Source: Planctomycetota bacterium (GTDB lineage: Bacteria > Planctomycetota > PLA2). From it: a DNA stretch of 64,000 nucleotides. The position numbers and the translations under genes were made by a program. The notes below the pieces were generated by a model, which searched no databases, was not told the DNA's origin, and saw only the letters and a program-made list of their open reading frames with translations. Positions 60,761-64,000 of this stretch are shown in pieces (the stretch's first letter is position 1; each line of letters opens with the position of its first letter). The DNA lies in assembly GCA_021776785.1 (NCBI GenBank), contig JAJFFF010000033.1, positions 62,001 to 126,000 of the forward strand, read 5' to 3'.

Positions 60761-62108
60761 GTTGGGCTTGGCCCGTGCGTCCATCGACGCGAAACGCTCC
60801 CACGCGGAACGTGTCTTCGCAGCCCGCGCGTTGGCGAGCATCGCGGGCGGTCGGCCCCACCTCCTCACGTTGTTAGGCGACCCGCACCGCGATCTCGTCC
60901 TCGAAGCGGTGCGCGGGTCGTCGAAACCGTGGGATCTCGAGACGGCACGCCAGGTGGCCGCACTCAGTGGGCGCGACGATTCCGTGTTGCGCGACGAAGT
61001 GCTAACGCACTTAGGCGCGGCGTCCAGCGACAAGGACAAGGCGGAGGCCGCGTCGCTGCTGCATGCCATCGGCGCCGAGATGGCAGTCCCCGTCGCGCAG
61101 CGCATCCGCGCGCTCGAACTCGCTGCCGGCTTCGGTGCGCCCAAGGTCACGGCGCGCCCGGCCCTCGGAGGAACCGACGAGGAGTTTGAGGAGCTGCAAT
61201 GGCGCGTGCACACGTACGTGGATGACAAGGTGTTCGCAACGATGCCGACGTCGCTCGGGGGACGCACGGCGGCGGCGCTTGCGTGTAGCCAAAAGCGCGT
61301 CGCCAGCAAACACGCGATCCCTGTGCTCCTGTCGTTGCTGGCGGATGCGGACTACGTCGTCCGCACCATCGCGATTGGCGGGCTCGCCGAACATCAGGCG
61401 AAAGACCGCGTGGGCGCCATCCTGGCTGCCGCGCGCGCGGCGACCGGAACCAAAGCGATGGATGTCCGGATCGAGGCCGCGGGTGCGCTCGCCAAGCTCA
61501 AGCACTTTGATCCTTGGCTCCTCCATGCCGCGAGCGACGACCCCGACGCCGCGGTTCGCGATGCCGCGACCAAGGCACTCGAAGCACTCGGCCGCAAGAA
61601 GCCGCAGCGTGCGCGGCGCAGTGTTTTTTCGCTTTTCGGCCACGACGCAGCGCAGGTGCGCCATGAGGCTACGGCTCTGCGTGGCGCGCGCATCCGATTC
61701 GAAACGACGCGGGGAGCGTTCACCATGGTGTTGTGGGCCGACGATGCGCCCGCGCACTGCGTGAATTTCGCGAAGCTCGCGGAGCAGGGATTTTACAACG
61801 GCAAGAAGTGGCATCGCGTCGTTGGAAACTTCGTGATTCAGGGCGGGTGTCCGCGCGGCGATGGCTGGGGCGGACCCGGCTATGTGTTGCCCGACGAAAT
61901 CAACACGCGCACCTATGTCCGGGGCGCGGTGGGCATGCCGAAGGCGGGGGACGACACGGGCGGCTGCCAGGTGTTTGTCACTCACATCGATACGCCGCAC
62001 TTAGACGGTCGCTACACGGTGTTCGCCCAAGTCATCGAAGGACTAGCCGTCATCGACAAGATCCGCGTCGGCGACACGATCACAAAAGCGACGTTGCTCG
62101 AGCCCTAA
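60081..62108 (+). CDS. HEAT-repeat protein fused to a cyclophilin-type peptidyl-prolyl isomerase
   Basis: The product has 675 residues. The ATG at 60081 starts a probable signal peptide (WMRCVLWMALFGAGVIPDARA, split by a basic start). HEAT/PBS-lyase-like repeats run from about 30 to 520, with units such as VRIAAVRMAGRLRDARAVPAL. The last 140 residues are a cyclophilin domain: FYNGKKWHRVVGNFVIQGG, GDGWGGPGY, GAVGMPKAG, CQVFVTH and DGRYTVFAQVIEGL. The catalytic Arg (HRVV, where classical is HRVI) and the Gln-Gly-Gly are kept; the classical FMCQGGD reads FVIQGGC. It is inferred to be a periplasmic isomerase with a solenoid for substrate or partner binding. Confidence 0.88.
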   Translation: MSNRLRSRSFHLSLSLPQWMRCVLWMALFGAGVIPDARATPSAILNEIAAAEWNRAFDAALLTRACADTEASVRIAAVRMAGRLRDARAVPALLGRLRDTSGPVRRATLFALGQIGDDSATFAIRGALPAMIRHDLPRALEALGKIQDPRAVGALTAHLRHADASVRGAAALAVFRMGDTSALPELWAAYGRETDAEARWRIVYGTWRLARDRARKEKAPIAVGSFELGLARASIDAKRSHAERVFAARALASIAGGRPHLLTLLGDPHRDLVLEAVRGSSKPWDLETARQVAALSGRDDSVLRDEVLTHLGAASSDKDKAEAASLLHAIGAEMAVPVAQRIRALELAAGFGAPKVTARPALGGTDEEFEELQWRVHTYVDDKVFATMPTSLGGRTAAALACSQKRVASKHAIPVLLSLLADADYVVRTIAIGGLAEHQAKDRVGAILAAARAATGTKAMDVRIEAAGALAKLKHFDPWLLHAASDDPDAAVRDAATKALEALGRKKPQRARRSVFSLFGHDAAQVRHEATALRGARIRFETTRGAFTMVLWADDAPAHCVNFAKLAEQGFYNGKKWHRVVGNFVIQGGCPRGDGWGGPGYVLPDEINTRTYVRGAVGMPKAGDDTGGCQVFVTHIDTPHLDGRYTVFAQVIEGLAVIDKIRVGDTITKATLLEP

Positions 62109-62211
62109 CGCGCACGCCGCAAGACGATCGCGCGCGCAGCTTTTGCCGCTGGGTTGCGGTCGGGTTGCCGCTGGGGCCTGCCGAAGCGTGTGCCGTGGGG
62201 CTTAGGTGGCC

Positions 62212-62454
62212 TTACAGCTCGACGGAGAAGATGTCTTCCGGCGCCTGCGGACTGGAGCTATCGACATCGTGCTCAAGGGACAGGCGGTTGGCCAACAGCT
62301 CTTCGAGCGCGATATCGATCGGTCGGATCATGTTGGTCTCGACCATCGGACGCGAACCTTGCACCAATTCGCGTACGCGCTTTTGCAGAATCGTCGTCAT
62401 GGCGAACGGGCCGCCAAAGCGCTCTTGTGCTTCTTGGATCTTGCGGAAGTCCAT
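62212..62454 (-). CDS. rpoZ: DNA-directed RNA polymerase omega subunit (probable)
   Basis: This 80-residue protein matches the omega layout. An N-terminal Phe/Gly segment is followed by the helix TILQKRVRELVQGSRPMV, which corresponds to the VxxAxxRARQLxxGxxPxV block, and then IRPIDIALEELLANRLSL, which corresponds to the conserved PxxIALEEIxxGKI. It ends with the usual acidic tail (EHDVDSSSPQAPEDIF). Omega binds beta-prime and helps RNA polymerase assembly. The purine-rich GAGAACGAG precedes the ATG. The call rests on pattern similarity, since the family is short and variable. It lies convergent to the HEAT-cyclophilin gene. Confidence 0.72.
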   Translation of the reverse strand: MDFRKIQEAQERFGGPFAMTTILQKRVRELVQGSRPMVETNMIRPIDIALEELLANRLSLEHDVDSSSPQAPEDIFSVEL

Positions 62455-62783
62455 CTCGTTCTCGTTCTCGCTGGGGAGGGGCTCGGTCGCCAGAATCCCA
62501 CCCCGAAAAATCTATCGAGCTGCCGGAGGCGGCTTCGCGGGCACAACGGACCACGACTCCGGAACCCATCAGACTACGCCTCTCAAGCCGCGGAGTCTAG
62601 AAGCGGCTCCGCCCGGGAACCGGGCTTTTCCGGGCGCCGAGCCGCTGCTCATCGTCGCGCGGTCAGGCCGTCTTGCCCACCAGACGGGCGCCGGCACGCC
62701 TTGCGCAGCGACTTTTTGCGCCCCGCGGGCCACCGCGCCCCATGGGAAACGGCCCCCAATCAATCGTCTCGGTTTCGGCCACT
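62455..62783. other. Gene-free stretch between murJ and rpoZ
   Basis: I see no gene in these 329 bases. Open frames exist on both strands but lack start signals, family patterns or sensible composition. The only structure is the long hairpin at 62603-62645. No tRNA-like T-arm or acceptor pairing was found. Confidence 0.5.
62603..62645 (-). other. Long G/C hairpin downstream of murJ
   Basis: The outer arms GCGGCTC and GAGCCGC, with inner CGCCCGG/CCGGGCG complementarity, enclose a second CCCGG/CCGGG pairing. It lies about 140 bases after the murJ stop with only a short TTCT afterwards. It is a possible terminator or processed RNA element, not a textbook intrinsic terminator. Confidence 0.4.
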
Positions 62784-64000
62784 TTACCGACGCGCCCCGC
62801 CTCGACGGCGCCGGAAGAGGTCCGCTATGGCTTTGATCTCCGGGCATCGAAGCCAGGTTGCAGCCCCGAAATACACCGCCGCGCCCGCGCCGACCGGGAG
62901 CAACGCCCGGGCGGCCCGCGCCGCCACCGACGCGCTGTCGGGGCACAGGCGGGCCGCGCCCCACGCCGCCGCACCGCAGAGTCCGCTGGCCAACGCGATC
63001 TTGGCCAGGCGGCCCCCGGTTCGCGCAGACATCGATCCAAAGTCTTTCTTGGCCACCGCCAATAAGACCGCTAGGTTCGCCGCTTGGCCGGCCCCGATCG
63101 CGAGGGCTAGTCCGCGATGGCGCAGCGTCGGCTCCAAACTGAACGCCACGACCAGGTTCGCCGCGACCGCCGTCAGCGATGCGTAAAGCGGAATGCGCAC
63201 GCGCCCTTGCGCATAAAAACCCGGCGCCGCGACCTTCACGGCCGAGTAGAAGACGACGGCGGGCGCGTAGTATCGAATCGTGGTGCCGATCGCTCTGGAT
63301 TGGTCCGCATCGAGGCGCCCCCACTCAAACAGAAGACGCGCGAGTGGCTCCCCGAGCGCCCACAGCCCCGCCGCGGCAGGTGCGGCGAGCGCGGTGCAAA
63401 CGAGCAACGACTCGCGTAGCGTGTTTCCCAACTCCTGGCGCTGTCCGCGCGCGGCCAGCTTGGATGCTTGCGCGAGAAACGCGGTTCCGACGGCGACGCC
63501 CACGAGCCCCACCGGAAGATGCACGAGCCGAAACGCGTAGTAGAGATTGGAGTCTCCCCCCTCGACGCGCGTGGCCAACTTCGTGTTGATCAGGATGCAT
63601 ATGTGCGCGGCGGCCATGCCCCCGACCACCGGTCCCATCCGCCTTACGATCTCGCGGACCGATCCTTCGGCCAATCGCCAATCCGGTTGCCAACGCGGCC
63701 GCCAACCGGCCCGGCGCAACGCGGGGATCTGGGCCGCGCACTGCACAAACCCGCCCGCCAACAACAAGACGGCCCACGGGACCGCGGCCTCCGCATCCGC
63801 CCACCCGATGGTGAGCAAGAGGACGCCGCCGCCCACGAGCAAAACGTTTTGCAGCGCCGGAACCAGCGCCGGCACGAAAAAGCGCCCCCATACATTGAGC
63901 GCGCCCATCGCCGCCACGGCCAGCGAAATGAACAAAAGAAACGGCGCGAGCAGCCGCACCAGCAACACCGTGAGGTCGAAGTAACCGCTGTCGTGCACAA
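62784..64000 (-). CDS. murJ: Lipid II flippase MurJ (N-terminus off window)
   Basis: MurJ flips the peptidoglycan precursor lipid II across the inner membrane. About 405 C-terminal residues are visible, with some ten hydrophobic helices. Family blocks include FFVPALVPALQNVLLVGG, RRMGPVVGG, LPVGLVGVAVGTAFLAQASK, GFYAQGRVRIPL and an Arg-rich C-terminus. The gene runs off the right edge, so its start, first helices and regulation are unknown. Its presence indicates that the organism makes a peptidoglycan wall. Confidence 0.92.
   Translation of the reverse strand, partial: VHDSGYFDLTVLLVRLLAPFLLFISLAVAAMGALNVWGRFFVPALVPALQNVLLVGGGVLLLTIGWADAEAAVPWAVLLLAGGFVQCAAQIPALRRAGWRPRWQPDWRLAEGSVREIVRRMGPVVGGMAAAHICILINTKLATRVEGGDSNLYYAFRLVHLPVGLVGVAVGTAFLAQASKLAARGQRQELGNTLRESLLVCTALAAPAAAGLWALGEPLARLLFEWGRLDADQSRAIGTTIRYYAPAVVFYSAVKVAAPGFYAQGRVRIPLYASLTAVAANLVVAFSLEPTLRHRGLALAIGAGQAANLAVLLAVAKKDFGSMSARTGGRLAKIALASGLCGAAAWGAARLCPDSASVAARAARALLPVGAGAAVYFGAATWLRCPEIKAIADLFRRRRGGARR

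Noticed and set aside
62455..62783. tRNA or small structured RNA between murJ and rpoZ
   Set aside because: No T-loop consensus, no acceptor pairing and no known RNA motif; only one G/C-rich hairpin.
62569..63324. Minus-strand frame between murJ and rpoZ extending into murJ
   Set aside because: Low-complexity Gly/Arg/Pro composition, runs inside the murJ coding region in another frame and lacks a ribosome-binding site.

Overview
The window is high-GC bacterial DNA from an organism with a Gram-negative envelope. It has lipoproteins, two secretins, an LptD-like barrel, ExbB/ExbD and periplasmic folding factors. TPR-rich envelope proteins, FHA-domain regulators coupled to sigma-54, paired ExbD genes, a sulfatase-fold protein and split T2SS/T4P operons fit Planctomycetota or a neighbouring deep lineage best. 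That assignment is inference from gene style, not from a marker phylogeny. Nearly everything is on the minus strand. Only rnpA-yidD and comEC plus a HEAT-cyclophilin gene are on the plus strand. I see no rRNA, tRNA, CRISPR array, IS element or prophage.

Layout. 1-6.2 kb: an NtrBC-like pair (regulator cut by the left edge), a HEAT lipoprotein, rnpA-yidD, a PpiD-like chaperone and scpB. 6.3-9.3 kb: three translationally coupled exported proteins (parvulin lipoprotein and two unknowns). 9.4-21.2 kb: a type II secretion/type IV pilus-like assembly operon in the order FHA membrane protein, PilM-PilN fusion, PilO, TPR protein, GspG, GspH with a LamG-like domain, GspJ, GspI. A good sigma-70 promoter precedes it at 21066-21095. 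21.2-30.9 kb: a HAD phosphatase, GT2 glycosyltransferase, methyltransferase, asparagine synthetase and a TMTC-like GT-C/TPR membrane protein, followed by an FHA-GAF-sigma-54 activator. 31-33.7 kb: a TPR-secretin lipoprotein with a strong terminator. 33.9-41.8 kb: ExbB, two ExbD, two TPR proteins and a sulfatase-fold protein, with a terminator-like hairpin inside the first codons of the last gene. 42.2-45.3 kb: a second TPR-secretin whose N-terminus carries 45 cysteines in about 154 residues. 45.6-55.3 kb: family 4 uracil-DNA glycosylase, DHH phosphoesterase, RidA, oppABCDF with unusually enlarged permeases, and coaD. 55.3-64 kb: LptD-like protein, comEC, HEAT-cyclophilin protein, RNA polymerase omega and a partial murJ.

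The main theme is envelope assembly and secretion. Two secretins, a pseudopilin set with an inner-membrane platform but no GspE/F ATPase or polytopic platform gene in the window, and an ExbBD/TPR energising module lie close together. Three beta-sandwich, carbohydrate-binding-like modules sit in the pilus/secretion operon, next to a glycan-type gene cluster. The most unusual element is the cysteine-glycine array between the lipobox and the TPRs of the second secretin, encoded by 15-bp and 27-bp tandem repeats.
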